A model generated the notes under the pieces. It was not told where the DNA came from and made no database searches. It saw nothing but the letters and a program-made list of their open reading frames with translations. Positions 32,745 through 41,662 of a stretch of 64,000 nucleotides of DNA are shown here, piece by piece. Origin of the DNA: an uncultured Saprospiraceae bacterium (GTDB lineage Bacteria; Bacteroidota; Bacteroidia; Chitinophagales; Saprospiraceae); the NCBI GenBank assembly GCA_937929945.1, contig CALFUK010000060.1, positions 1 to 64,000 of the forward strand, in the 5' to 3' direction. Every line of letters starts with the position of its first letter. Within the stretch, counting starts at the first letter, position 1. Both the position numbers and the translations under genes were made by a program.

Positions 32745-34961
32745 TCACAGCACCGTAAAGGTCCCCTTCATGGTCCGGCTCGTCGGCCTTCTAAACTCGC
32801 GCAACTCTATCTCTATGATGTAAGCATAAACGCCAGGCTCGATCATATCACCTCCGAATAAACCATCCCAAGAGATGTCAACTCCTTGAGATTCGTAGAC
32901 CTGACTCCCCCAGCGATCAAAAACAAGCATTGAGACAGCATCAAATTCGCAATTGGAGAGAGGACCCAAGCTGTCATTCACCGAATCTCCATTAGGTGAA
33001 AAAGCATTAGGGACATAGACAAAGCAAGAATCGCAATCATCAAAGGTAAGCGCACCCATGAGATTAGTAGAGCTGGATGATGTGCCACATACATCTGTAA
33101 ATGCATCTGAGGATTCGCTAAAATCAAAGCTGTAGTTACCATCAGAATTGATCACCGACCCTAAATCTAAGCTGATCATTGCACTAAGGTCACAGTCAAA
33201 GCTAGAAGGCGTCAAGGAGATATCTCTACCACCATAGTTCAGATTCATCATAGCACCTGCCGCACTCGCGCAGCTGACTTCTTTAGAAAAACGAAGCGTC
33301 ATCGACTGAACATTACAAGAATCTGGGAAGCTGACATCAGTAATCATGGGTGCATCGAGCATCAGATCAACAGTAATCCCCAATGAGCCTGAAGCAGAGG
33401 GGACGCCGCATAGGGTAAGTACTTCATCGACACCATTAGCGATCAGTGATAAGTCATAGTCGCCATTAATAGAGAGCGCTTCGTCCAGCTCTAAGGTCAG
33501 CTCTGTCAGGCTCATGGGTGATGCTGTATTACAGTCGCTATCTACGATAGTACCCGTCACCATCCTGCCCTGATAGGCTACTGCTAGATTTGCACTGCTG
33601 ATAGAACTGCAGATGACAGGTTGGCTGAATGAAAGTTGCAGCTCTCTGATGGCACAGTCAGTGCTCCAGTCTGCTGACTGTATTCTGGCTCCATCCTGAG
33701 ATTCTTTGAGAAATATCGTCATGATATCTCCACTGAGCGGCAGTAAGCATTCATTCGTCAAATCAAATCCTGGAACCCGATTGATGAACAATTGGTATTC
33801 TCCATTTTCCAGCTGAGGCTGATCAAACTCAAAGACAAAGCTGCTACTGGATACACAATTATCGACCATGGTGGTTCCATTAATAAATCCATCAGGACCT
33901 GTGACAGTGAATGAATTACCTGTGACTCCCGCGCAGAGCATGGCTTGAGAAAAATTAATGGTGACTGAATTTATCTGGCATGGATCATCGGGCACAACAT
34001 CCACTAAGGAGGGAGCGCCCCCATCATTCGTCACTTGAAAGGGTGCTCTCACATCACCTGTGCTATTGTCACAGAGATCAGTCACAGCTCGTCCTGCAGT
34101 AGGCTCGATTTGCAGTTCATTCATTCCAGTAGCTGTGAGAGGCTGAATAAAACTAACCTGAAAGCGACTATCTGAGGTGCCACCTTGATCACATATTTCA
34201 GAAGTGACAGTCCCAATGTTTGCAGGATCTCCATTAAGTGAAATATTCTCTACGGCAATAGAGCTACACTTTATATTTTCAGAGAATAACACTTCTACTG
34301 TCGACACTGCACAGCCTTGATCAGCTACGACATCTGCTACAGCAGGATTCACATTATCGATGATCCCAATGTCACCTGACAGGCTAAAGTCTATGGTGTA
34401 CCCTCCTTCTTCTCGATCAAAGTTAGATACAGTAAGGACATAAGTATTACCAGCCTCGACATCTATAAAATCATTAAATGGGTTCTGCCCTAAATCATTC
34501 GTCGGTACAGTAGCACCACAATTGCCACCCTGCTTAGAAAAGGATGATCCACCGTTAGCTCCAGTATCACCCTCACAAAGTGGACCTCCGGCAGAGTTAC
34601 AGCTCACTAATAAACTTCGATCTGAGAATATATCAGCACATGACGCATTTGTCAGGTTATACATCGACCAGTCATAATCTACAGAAGCATTATTAGGCTT
34701 GATGATAAATCCGAATTTACCCGTCCGATTTACGGTGAACGAATACCAGATATTTTTAATCTCCACCTGGATACAACTGATATCAGGATTAATCTCGTTT
34801 GGGAAAAAACCTTCATCAGTAGGTACGATGATCTCCTCATACACGTCATTACAGACAGGTGTGGCTCCAATACAGTCTGTATTGGTGATCTGTGCTGATA
34901 GAGAGAAGTGAAAACCCAAAAAGCAAATACACATAGATATGACAGCCAGTAATCGATTCAT
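32745..34961 (-). CDS. secreted multidomain protein with T9SS type B (gliding-motility) C-terminus
   Basis: A 738-residue exported protein (MNRLLAVISMCICFLGFHFSLSAQ signal). Residues 25-210 form an N-terminal jelly-roll-like region seen in many Saprospiria exoproteins (NTDCIGATPVCNDVYEE ... DRSLLVSCNSAGGPLC). From about 215 to 640 there are four repeats of roughly 100 residues resembling SbsA/Ig-like domains, each with a VxFSx...CSS-type start (VLFSENIKCSSI, INFSQAMLCAGV, LSFSQPVICSSI, LRFSKEVSCASA). The last 90 residues are the gliding-motility-associated C-terminal domain (YVPNAFSPNGDSVNDSLGP ... FDRWGSQVYES ... GVYAYIIEI), the T9SS type B signal that anchors proteins on the surface. Probably an adhesin. 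Confidence 0.9.
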   Translation of the reverse strand: MNRLLAVISMCICFLGFHFSLSAQITNTDCIGATPVCNDVYEEIIVPTDEGFFPNEINPDISCIQVEIKNIWYSFTVNRTGKFGFIIKPNNASVDYDWSMYNLTNASCADIFSDRSLLVSCNSAGGPLCEGDTGANGGSSFSKQGGNCGATVPTNDLGQNPFNDFIDVEAGNTYVLTVSNFDREEGGYTIDFSLSGDIGIIDNVNPAVADVVADQGCAVSTVEVLFSENIKCSSIAVENISLNGDPANIGTVTSEICDQGGTSDSRFQVSFIQPLTATGMNELQIEPTAGRAVTDLCDNSTGDVRAPFQVTNDGGAPSLVDVVPDDPCQINSVTINFSQAMLCAGVTGNSFTVTGPDGFINGTTMVDNCVSSSSFVFEFDQPQLENGEYQLFINRVPGFDLTNECLLPLSGDIMTIFLKESQDGARIQSADWSTDCAIRELQLSFSQPVICSSISSANLAVAYQGRMVTGTIVDSDCNTASPMSLTELTLELDEALSINGDYDLSLIANGVDEVLTLCGVPSASGSLGITVDLMLDAPMITDVSFPDSCNVQSMTLRFSKEVSCASAAGAMMNLNYGGRDISLTPSSFDCDLSAMISLDLGSVINSDGNYSFDFSESSDAFTDVCGTSSSSTNLMGALTFDDCDSCFVYVPNAFSPNGDSVNDSLGPLSNCEFDAVSMLVFDRWGSQVYESQGVDISWDGLFGGDMIEPGVYAYIIEIELREFRRPTSRTMKGTFTVL

Positions 34962-35237
34962 CCTGCAAATATCAAAAGCTATGTGCTGATATAGTAAATT
35001 ATGAGCTATTCAATTTGCAAATTCATCATACTGAAATAGCAATTTGTCATGGCCACACTGCTCATACGAAGCCTATAAAACTGAAAAGTGAGGTAAAAAT
35101 GATAGCTATAGTAACTATTAGTACAACAAGCAAAAAAAGAAAACATCGAACATAGCCCTATATAAACAATTGATTTTCAGTATATAATGAAATGATAATT
35201 GAACATATGAGCCTACATCCAGCTAAGAACGGTCTCT

Positions 35238-35268
35238 TTTGATAAGTGTGATAAATGATATAGCTTTG
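35238..35268 (+). promoter_or_regulatory. promoter of the phe/tyr operon
   Basis: TTTG at 35238-35241 and TAGCTTTG at 35261-35268 with a 19-bp spacer fit the Bacteroidota consensus. The start site would lie near 35275, about 10 nt before the leader peptide ATG. Confidence 0.75.
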
Positions 35269-35284
35269 CCTTCAGACATTAGTT

Positions 35285-35347
35285 ATGAAATCTTTTTCTT
35301 TTAGCAGCTATTTTTTCTTCTATTACTTTTTTAGCAAAAAGCGATAA
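35285..35347 (+). CDS. phenylalanine/tyrosine leader peptide
   Basis: A 20-codon open frame, MKSFSFSSYFFFYYFFSKKR, ending in TAA at 35345-35347. Seven of 20 residues are Phe and three Tyr, with eight aromatic residues in the stretch 9-16. It lies between a consensus promoter and a terminator hairpin, upstream of pheA, exactly as expected of a ribosome-stalling leader of an amino-acid attenuator. When charged tRNA-Phe or tRNA-Tyr is scarce, ribosomes should stall in the run and leave the downstream RNA free to form the antiterminator. Confidence 0.85.
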   Translation: MKSFSFSSYFFFYYFFSKKR

Positions 35348-35418
35348 GGAACCCTTGTTATTAGAAAACAAAAAATAAACGAAAGGAGGCCTTATTCAAA
35401 ATAAGGGCTCCTTTTTTG
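35344..35418 (+). promoter_or_regulatory. transcription attenuator of the phe/tyr operon
   Basis: Terminator: AAAGGAG-G-CCTTAT (35382-35395) pairs with ATAAGG-G-CTCCTTT (35401-35414) with a single G-G mismatch and five-base loop, followed by T. Antiterminator: ATAAGG at 35344-35349, which overlaps the stop codon of the leader peptide, is complementary to CCTTAT at 35390-35395 in the terminator's left arm. A ribosome that reaches the stop codon covers 35344-35349 and lets the terminator form; one stalled on the Phe/Tyr codons leaves it free to pair. The pheA start is 16 bp beyond the hairpin. Confidence 0.82.
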
Positions 35419-35433
35419 CTTTAGCATATATAG

Positions 35434-36297
35434 ATGAGTGTAGATAAAAAGATAATCATTCAAGGTATCAAGGGCTGCTTTCACCAAGAAGCGGCACAAA
35501 AATACTTCGACACCACAGCGGTAGACACTGTCCCATCTGACTCCTTCGATCAGCTGGCTGACATCCTGCAAGCTCATGAGTCAGATCATCTGGCGATCAT
35601 GGCCATCGAAAATTCGATAGCAGGCAGCTTACTGCAGAACTACCGCATCCTCCGAGAGAGAGAATTCAAAGTGGTCGGAGAAGTGTATCTACGTATCAAA
35701 CATAACCTCATGGCCATCGCAGGGCAGACCATAGCAGATATCAGAGAGGTCAGCTCACACCCCATGGCGATCAATCAGTGTCTCGAATATTTTGCACAAT
35801 ATCCTAACATCAAACTTATCAAGTCAGAAGACACCGCACTGGCAGCGAGGCAGGTGGCAGAAAAAGCCACACCAGGCATTGGTGCAATTGCCAGCAAATC
35901 CGCAGCTGAGATCTATGGATTGGACATCATCGGAAAAGGCATAGAGACCTCTAAAGAAAATTACACCCGATTCTTCATCATCCAAGGCAAAAACCAAGTT
36001 AAGGAAATCGACCCGCTGTACAATAAAGCTTCGATATACATCAGAGTACTGGACCAACCTGGATGTTTACTCAAGGCCATGGACATTATTGCGGAGCATC
36101 ACATTAATATCAGTAAGCTCCAGTCCTACCCCGTCTTAGGCAAGCTGAATGAATATTACTTTTATCTGGATTTAGAATTTGCAGAAGCTGGTCAGTATGA
36201 GGCAGTCATGGAGCTACTTCCGACAGTGACCACAGTACTAAAAGAATTAGGAACCTATCAAAAAGCGAGTGTATATGATCATCAAGCCATCATTTAG
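35434..36297 (+). CDS. pheA: prephenate dehydratase
   Basis: Converts prephenate to phenylpyruvate in phenylalanine synthesis. The 287-residue cytosolic protein has a periplasmic-binding-like catalytic domain (1-180) with IQGIKGCFHQEAAQKYF, MAIENSIAGSLLQNY (catalytic ENS), VSSHPMAINQC and the key TRFFII motif (about 185), then a C-terminal ACT domain (about 195-275; ASIYIRVLDQPGCLLKAMDI, with SKLQSYP in place of the usual ESRP). The ACT domain usually gives feedback inhibition by Phe. No chorismate mutase is fused here; that activity sits on the last gene of the operon. First structural gene after the attenuator; overlaps the aminotransferase gene by 23 bp. Confidence 0.95.
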   Translation: MSVDKKIIIQGIKGCFHQEAAQKYFDTTAVDTVPSDSFDQLADILQAHESDHLAIMAIENSIAGSLLQNYRILREREFKVVGEVYLRIKHNLMAIAGQTIADIREVSSHPMAINQCLEYFAQYPNIKLIKSEDTALAARQVAEKATPGIGAIASKSAAEIYGLDIIGKGIETSKENYTRFFIIQGKNQVKEIDPLYNKASIYIRVLDQPGCLLKAMDIIAEHHINISKLQSYPVLGKLNEYYFYLDLEFAEAGQYEAVMELLPTVTTVLKELGTYQKASVYDHQAII

Positions 36298-37462
36298 AAT
36301 AGGGCAAGTCAAGACATACTACTTCGCGACGAAGCTGGCACAGATAGCCGCGATGAGGACCATGGGTAAGGATGTCATCAATCTTGGCATAGGCAGCCCT
36401 GATCTGAAGCCACCACAAGAAATCATCGACACGCTCCAAGCCGCCTCTACGGGAGAGATGGCTAATCAGTATCAAAGCTATAAAGGAGTTGCAGCCTTAA
36501 GGCAAGGCTTTGCGGAATGGTATGATAGATGGTTTGGCGTGACTCTCGATGCTGACACAGAAGTGCTGCCACTGATCGGATCTAAAGAAGGCATCATGCA
36601 CATATCCATGGCCTTTCTCAATGAAGGAGATGAAGTGCTCGTGCCCAATCCTGGATATCCAGCCTACCGTATGGCCAGTAAGCTAGCCGGAGCCACAGTG
36701 AGGCATTTTGACCTCAGAGCTGATACTGGCTGGAGACCAGACTTAGCCAAGCTCAGAAAGCAGGACCTCAGCAAAGTCAAAATCATGTGGATCAACTATC
36801 CTAACATGCCTACTGGAGCCAAAGCAGATCTATCATTATTCGAAGACATCATTGCCTTTGGAAGAGAGCAAGGCATCTTGATCTGTCATGATAATCCCTA
36901 TGGATTCATTCTGAATGAAGAGCCGATCAGCATCATGCAGGTAGCGGGAGCAGCAGAGGTCGCCATCGAGCTAAATTCTCTGAGTAAGTGCTTCAATATG
37001 GCTGGCTGGAGAGTCGGCGTCATGGTAGGCCAAGCAGAGTACATCAATGCCGTCATGACATTCAAAAGTAATATGGACAGCGGCATGTACCAGCCCATCC
37101 AGCTGGCAGCAGTCAAAGCACTGTCACTAGATCAATCATGGTTTGACCAGCTAAATGATGTCTATCGGCAAAGAAGAGAAATCGCCTGGAAGATGATGGA
37201 CCTACTCAGCTGTAACTATGATAAAGAGTCGGCAGGACTATTCGTCTGGGGCTTAGTACCAGAGTCAGTCTTCGATGTAGAGAGCTGGATCGAGACGATA
37301 CTACAAGAGGCTCTGGTATTCATCACGCCTGGATTTATCTTTGGCGATAATGGTGACCGGTATATCAGGATATCCCTGTGCTGTGATCTGGAAAAACTGA
37401 CGGAAGCTCTTAAAAGAGTGGCTGTTTTATTAGAGAAACAAAAGCAAAAAGTAGAGGGATGA
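36275..37462 (+). CDS. class I/II aminotransferase of the aromatic amino-acid operon
   Basis: A PLP-dependent fold-type I aminotransferase of about 395 residues. Signatures: NLGIGSPDLKPP, NPGYPAYRMASKLAG, WINYPNMPTGAKA (the NP.NPTG region, here YPNMPTG), ICHDNPYGFI, and the Schiff-base Lys in ELNSLSKCFNMAGWRVG (about 232). In this operon it most likely transaminates phenylpyruvate and 4-hydroxyphenylpyruvate to Phe and Tyr, or prephenate. I place the start at ATG 36275; the frame also has a GTG at 36269. It overlaps pheA by 23 bp and tyrA by four (ATGA), so all are translationally coupled. Confidence 0.92.
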   Translation: MIIKPSFRIGQVKTYYFATKLAQIAAMRTMGKDVINLGIGSPDLKPPQEIIDTLQAASTGEMANQYQSYKGVAALRQGFAEWYDRWFGVTLDADTEVLPLIGSKEGIMHISMAFLNEGDEVLVPNPGYPAYRMASKLAGATVRHFDLRADTGWRPDLAKLRKQDLSKVKIMWINYPNMPTGAKADLSLFEDIIAFGREQGILICHDNPYGFILNEEPISIMQVAGAAEVAIELNSLSKCFNMAGWRVGVMVGQAEYINAVMTFKSNMDSGMYQPIQLAAVKALSLDQSWFDQLNDVYRQRREIAWKMMDLLSCNYDKESAGLFVWGLVPESVFDVESWIETILQEALVFITPGFIFGDNGDRYIRISLCCDLEKLTEALKRVAVLLEKQKQKVEG

Positions 37463-38325
37463 AGCTGTGTGTCATAGGATTAGGACTTATCGGAGGATCG
37501 ATTGCTAAAGAGTGCAGGAGCTTAGGCTATGAAGTCGTCGGCGTCGATGAAAACCCAATGCATCAAGAGAAAGCCATTGACTTTGGCCTGGTGGATCGCA
37601 TCGAGACAATAGAATCAGCTCTGATGATGAGTGACGTATTCTGCATCGCGATACCAGTGGATGCCGTAGAAGCAGTGAGCCTTTCGTTATTGGATCAGAT
37701 CAAGTGGACACAGACCATCTTTGACGTGGGCTCAACTAAGGCTAATGTCTGTGCAGCTGTGAAAACACATCCGAAGAGATCTCGCTTTGTGGCAGCTCAC
37801 CCCTTAGCTGGGACAGAGTTCTCAGGGCCAGGGGCAGCCATCCTAAATCTATTCAGAGGCAAGAAAAATATCGTCACAGACGAAGACCTCTCTGATGAAG
37901 ACGCCCTGGAGTCAGTCCTCACCATCTTCAATGACTTGGGCATGCAGTCTCTCTTCATGCAGTCTGAGGCACATGACCGACACATGGCCTACGTCTCGCA
38001 CCTGTCCCACGTGAGTGCCTTCACACTGAGTCTGACTGTACTGGACATAGAGCAGGACCAAAAGCAAATATTTAATCTGGCGAGTACTGGATTCGAAAGT
38101 ACTGTCCGGCTGGCTAAAAGTAATCCAGAAACATGGGCCTCTATTTTTGATAAAAACTCATCACATCTGTCAGACGCATTAGATGGATACATCCGCCACC
38201 TGCAGCACTTTAAGCAGGTCATCGAAAGTGGTGACAAGGTAGCTGCGAAAGAACTCATGCAAAAGGCAAATGAAATCAAAAGAGTACTGAATGGCCTCAA
38301 AATGAACGTGGTCAAACTGAGCTAA
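37459..38325 (+). CDS. tyrA: prephenate dehydrogenase
   Basis: Oxidatively decarboxylates prephenate to 4-hydroxyphenylpyruvate using NAD(P), the tyrosine branch. The 288-residue product begins with a Rossmann fold, CVIGLGLIGGSIAKECRSLG, with an acidic residue after the second strand (VVGVDENP), suggesting NAD preference. Further signatures are FDVGSTKANVC, FVAAHPLAGTEFSGPGAA (catalytic His region) and HDRHMAYVSHLSHVSAFTL. A long C-terminal helical dimerisation domain follows; there is no ACT domain. Starts inside the aminotransferase stop codon. Confidence 0.95.
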   Translation: MKLCVIGLGLIGGSIAKECRSLGYEVVGVDENPMHQEKAIDFGLVDRIETIESALMMSDVFCIAIPVDAVEAVSLSLLDQIKWTQTIFDVGSTKANVCAAVKTHPKRSRFVAAHPLAGTEFSGPGAAILNLFRGKKNIVTDEDLSDEDALESVLTIFNDLGMQSLFMQSEAHDRHMAYVSHLSHVSAFTLSLTVLDIEQDQKQIFNLASTGFESTVRLAKSNPETWASIFDKNSSHLSDALDGYIRHLQHFKQVIESGDKVAAKELMQKANEIKRVLNGLKMNVVKLS

Positions 38326-38371
38326 ATAACTAGACAATCATAAAATACATTACAAGCAAATCTTAAATTAA

Positions 38372-39457
38372 ATGGAATCACAAACATCAACATCATCTCG
38401 AACCAACTGGCTACGTAAGACAGATACTCCATATGTCATAGCAGGTCCATGCAGCGTAGAGACTGAAGAGCAGACACTAGAAACTTGCAAAAGAGTCGCA
38501 GCCACAGGTAAGGTCGATATGCTCCGAGGAGGTATCTGGAAGCCCAGAACATCCGCTGGCAACTTTGAAGGCATCGGCGTCAAGGGTCTGCCCTGGATGA
38601 AGCGAGCGAAGCAAGAGACGGGCCTACCCATCACTGTGGAAGCAGCTAAGGCAGGTCATGCCGAAATGTGCTTAGAGTTTGATGTGGATGTCATCTGGAT
38701 CGGAGCCAGGACATCAGTCAATCCATTTTCGGTGCAGGAAGTAGCTGAAGCGCTCAGAGGCAGCGACGTACCTGTATTAGTGAAAAATCCGATTAATCCA
38801 GACCTAAAATTATGGCTGGGTGCAGTCGAACGATTCGAGCGAGTGGGGGTGAAAAATGTAGGTGCCATCCACAGAGGCTTCTCTAACTTAGGTGAGAAAG
38901 TATACCGAAACCGACCTCAATGGCAGCTAGCCCTTGACTTCATGAAGGAGAGACCAGATCTGCCGATGGTCTGCGATCCCAGTCACATCTGCGGTAGAAG
39001 AGACTTACTCCATGATGTCTCTCAGAAGGCAGTGGACCTCAGCTACGATGGACTGATGATCGAATCTCATCGAGATCCTGATAATGCCTGGACTGATGCC
39101 AAGCAGCAGATCACTCCAGAAGTACTAGGCGAAATGATCACAGCGATGAAGCTAAGACTCCACAAAGAAGACAATGCCGATGTGCAGAATAGCCTCAGCT
39201 TCTTACGCCAAGAGATCAGTGAAATCGATAATGATATCCTCAACCTCTTAGTCTCAAGAATGGGTGTGGCAAGAAAAATAGGCGACTACAAAAAGAAGAA
39301 TGACATCACCATCTACCAACCCAAACGTTGGGAAGAAATCACATCATCTGCCAAACAAAGAGGCAGCGAACAAGGACTCAGCGAAGAATTCATCGACAAG
39401 TTTTTACGGGCTATCCACGATGAAAGCATCAATCAGCAAGAACAAATTATGAAGTAA
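38372..39457 (+). CDS. bifunctional DAHP synthase / chorismate mutase
   Basis: A 361-residue fusion. Residues about 15-265 are a 3-deoxy-7-phosphoheptulonate synthase of the AroA-beta/KdsA-like type (VIAGPCSVETEEQ, LRGGIWKPRTS, WIGARTSVNPF, PVLVKNPINPDLKLW, VCDPSHICGRRDL, MIESHRDPDNAWTDAKQQ). Residues about 272-360 are an AroQ-type chorismate mutase (LRQEISEIDNDILNLLVSRM, ARKIGDYKKKNDITIYQPKRW). Together they perform the first step of the shikimate pathway and convert chorismate to prephenate, the substrate for pheA and tyrA. The mutase is often a sensor for feedback inhibition. Last gene of the operon, 46 bp after tyrA, with a strong terminator. Confidence 0.94.
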   Translation: MESQTSTSSRTNWLRKTDTPYVIAGPCSVETEEQTLETCKRVAATGKVDMLRGGIWKPRTSAGNFEGIGVKGLPWMKRAKQETGLPITVEAAKAGHAEMCLEFDVDVIWIGARTSVNPFSVQEVAEALRGSDVPVLVKNPINPDLKLWLGAVERFERVGVKNVGAIHRGFSNLGEKVYRNRPQWQLALDFMKERPDLPMVCDPSHICGRRDLLHDVSQKAVDLSYDGLMIESHRDPDNAWTDAKQQITPEVLGEMITAMKLRLHKEDNADVQNSLSFLRQEISEIDNDILNLLVSRMGVARKIGDYKKKNDITIYQPKRWEEITSSAKQRGSEQGLSEEFIDKFLRAIHDESINQQEQIMK

Positions 39458-39476
39458 ACATAGACTGAAAAATCGC

Positions 39477-39508
39477 ACCCTCTGCTTTTCTGCAGAGGGT
39501 TCTTTTTT
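39477..39508 (+). terminator. intrinsic terminator of the phe/tyr operon
   Basis: ACCCTCTGC (39477-39485) pairs perfectly with GCAGAGGGT (39492-39500), followed by TTCTTTTTT. It lies 20 bp after the stop of the DAHP synthase gene. Confidence 0.9.
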
Positions 39509-39668
39509 ACCCCCATCACGGGGATTGCTAAGCCCGCCAGGGATTGGTAAGCCATCATCAAGTAAAACATATCCCTAATCATAAATACACCGATACCCAC
39601 ACACAGCTCAGAGATCTCTGCCGAGCTCACCGATCTCTGATGCCCTCAACTCAACCACATGAAGTACA

Positions 39669-40040
39669 TTACATATTCTTCACCACAAGTAAGAGGATAC
39701 CAATAGCCGCTGGCACTGACTGAACAAACAGAGTCTTTCGATCCACGGTCAGGCTACCATAGACACCAGCCACAAAAATACAGGCCATAAAAAACAAGGC
39801 AATGCGTTCAGCCCAAAAAGCATCCTGGATAAAAAATGTCCAGATCAAGCCTGCTGCTAAAAAGCCATTATACAATCCCTGATTAGCGGCCATGACCTCA
39901 GTCTCAGCAAACAGCTTTTTAGGCATCTGACTGAATACTTTAGGTCCCTTCTTCTTCCATGCGAACATCTCAAACCACAAGATATACAAATGGATAAGCG
40001 CTAAGAGCCCAATAACAATCTTGATGCATATGTCTACCAT
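39669..40040 (-). CDS. DUF1304 small membrane protein
   Basis: A 123-residue integral membrane protein with four hydrophobic helices. The family pattern is visible: LLALIHLYILWFEMFAWKKKGPKVF, then AANQGLYNGFLAAGLIW with the conserved NQG..N and, further, the GVYGSLTVDR loop. DUF1304 proteins are common in bacteria with no known biochemical role. It follows the acetyltransferase gene by nine bases on the same strand, so they are probably co-transcribed. Confidence 0.9.
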   Translation of the reverse strand: MVDICIKIVIGLLALIHLYILWFEMFAWKKKGPKVFSQMPKKLFAETEVMAANQGLYNGFLAAGLIWTFFIQDAFWAERIALFFMACIFVAGVYGSLTVDRKTLFVQSVPAAIGILLLVVKNM

Positions 40041-40049
40041 TGGAAAAAT

Positions 40050-40583
40050 TTAGGGTGAAATCTCATAGCAGAGACAGTTTAAAAATCTGGGATGCCCAAT
40101 CAGCTTCGGATGTACAAATTCTAATTTTTTCCTCATCCCGATTTTCTTCATGACATTAATCGATGGAAGGTTTTGCTCTACCGTAGTCGCAAAGACTGAC
40201 GCTAAGCCCAAGGTATTGAAGGCATACTCCAGATTCGCTCTGGCTCCTTCGGTGGCATATCCCTGACCCCAGCAATCCTTGTGAAGACGCCAGCCTATAT
40301 CTACACCAGGGGTGAATGATGACTCATATGTCTGATAGCAGAGTCCAATAAAACCGATAAACTGGTCATCCTCCAGTCGATCTACAGCAAAGTAGCAATG
40401 CTGACGTTCATCATACATGCTTTGCATCTTTCTTATAAATATGGTAGTCTCTTCAGGCGTAGCTGGGGCGGGAAAATATTCCATGACATCGGGGTCAGCA
40501 CTTATCCTAATCATTTGGGGGATGTCAGTGTCTATCCAATTTCGAAATCCGAGTCTGTCAGATGTGAAGCCATATTTTTTCAC
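40050..40583 (-). CDS. GNAT-family N-acetyltransferase (RimJ/RimL type)
   Basis: A 177-residue acetyltransferase. It starts TSDRLGFRNWIDTDIPQMIRI as RimJ/RimL-like enzymes do, and the acetyl-CoA loop is DIGWRLHKDCWGQGYATEGARANLEYAF (Q/R-x-x-G-x-G/A). Family members acetylate protein N-termini, amino sugars or small molecules; the substrate is unknown. Upstream member of a probable two-gene unit with the DUF1304 gene. Confidence 0.88.
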   Translation of the reverse strand: MKKYGFTSDRLGFRNWIDTDIPQMIRISADPDVMEYFPAPATPEETTIFIRKMQSMYDERQHCYFAVDRLEDDQFIGFIGLCYQTYESSFTPGVDIGWRLHKDCWGQGYATEGARANLEYAFNTLGLASVFATTVEQNLPSINVMKKIGMRKKLEFVHPKLIGHPRFLNCLCYEISP

Positions 40584-40708
40584 CAGCGGTATCTTTTGTA
40601 TACACGGCTAAGATACGAATGACCGCCACACTCTGGCATCACCCATCAAACTTAAATGGCTGCAATCACCATTCTGGTAAAAGTTAATAAGGAGAAGTAA
40701 GTAAACGA

Positions 40709-41593
40709 CTACAGTCGTCTGGCATTAAAGGTGTCGCCCTGTGCTATGTCGCCTGTCTCCAGCCCCTTTCTGAACCATCTGATCCGCTGCTCTGAGGTAC
40801 CATGAGTAAAGGTCTCTGGCCTTACATAGCCTGTCGTCTTCCGTTGGATATTGTCATCGCCGATCGCTTCTGCTGCTCGCATCGCTTCTACGAAGTCGTC
40901 ATCTTCGATCAGATCAGTATTCTTATAAGTATGGTGAGCCCACACTCCAGCCAAGAAGTCAGCTTGGAGTTCTAGTCTCACAGATAAATCATTGTATTCA
41001 GACTGACTGACTCTCCCCTTTCGCTCATGAACATAGTTAGTGTATCCGAGCTGGTTTTGCACATGATGCCCTACCTCGTGAGCCACCACATATGCAAATG
41101 CAAAGTCTCCAGGAGCTCCAAACTTACGCTTCAGCTGCTCATAGAAGTCCACATCTAAATATATTTTATTGTCACCTGGACAGTAGAATGGCCCAGTAGC
41201 TGATCCAGCCATACCACAGGCTGAAGCTATCTGCTCTTCGAAGAGGACTAAGCGAGCTGGCGAATAGTTACGTCCCAGCTGCTTGGGAAAAATTTCGCCC
41301 CACACCTCTTCTGTCTCTTTCAGCACGACCCCTGCTATATCTGCAAGTGCTTCTTCTTGCTCTGTGCCTACATACTGTTCACCTGAGCGACGAGGCTGCT
41401 CTTGCTGTGGCGCTGGTGCGCGCTGAGCTTGAGATAGAAATCCACTAGGATCTCCTCCTAAAATAAAGATGAGCGCCGCTATAAGCAGGGCTCCTATACC
41501 AAGACCTCCACCCGTACGGAGCATGCCTCCTCTTGATCTCTCCCCTCTCCGATCTTCGACATTTTTGCTTTGTTCTCTACCTTGCCAGCGCAT
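40709..41593 (-). CDS. neutral zinc metallopeptidase, YpfJ-like, membrane-anchored
   Basis: A 294-residue protein. After a basic cytosolic start (MRWQGREQSKNVEDRRGER), one transmembrane helix (GIGALLIAALIFILGG, about 32-47) leaves the rest outside the cytoplasm. The putative peptidase domain (about 85-290) has the zinc motif VVAHEVGHHVQNQLG (about 165), FYCPGDNKIYLDVDFYEQL before it and ELQADFLAGVWAHH after, the distant Glu ligand. This is the putative neutral zinc metallopeptidase family (YpfJ). Substrates are unknown. Confidence 0.9.
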   Translation of the reverse strand: MRWQGREQSKNVEDRRGERSRGGMLRTGGGLGIGALLIAALIFILGGDPSGFLSQAQRAPAPQQEQPRRSGEQYVGTEQEEALADIAGVVLKETEEVWGEIFPKQLGRNYSPARLVLFEEQIASACGMAGSATGPFYCPGDNKIYLDVDFYEQLKRKFGAPGDFAFAYVVAHEVGHHVQNQLGYTNYVHERKGRVSQSEYNDLSVRLELQADFLAGVWAHHTYKNTDLIEDDDFVEAMRAAEAIGDDNIQRKTTGYVRPETFTHGTSEQRIRWFRKGLETGDIAQGDTFNARRL

Positions 41594-41662
41594 ATTGATT
41601 AGAATTGTTTACACTAATGTAATTGATTTCTTCCTGATTGAGTTCCTATTCTGATGGCTATG

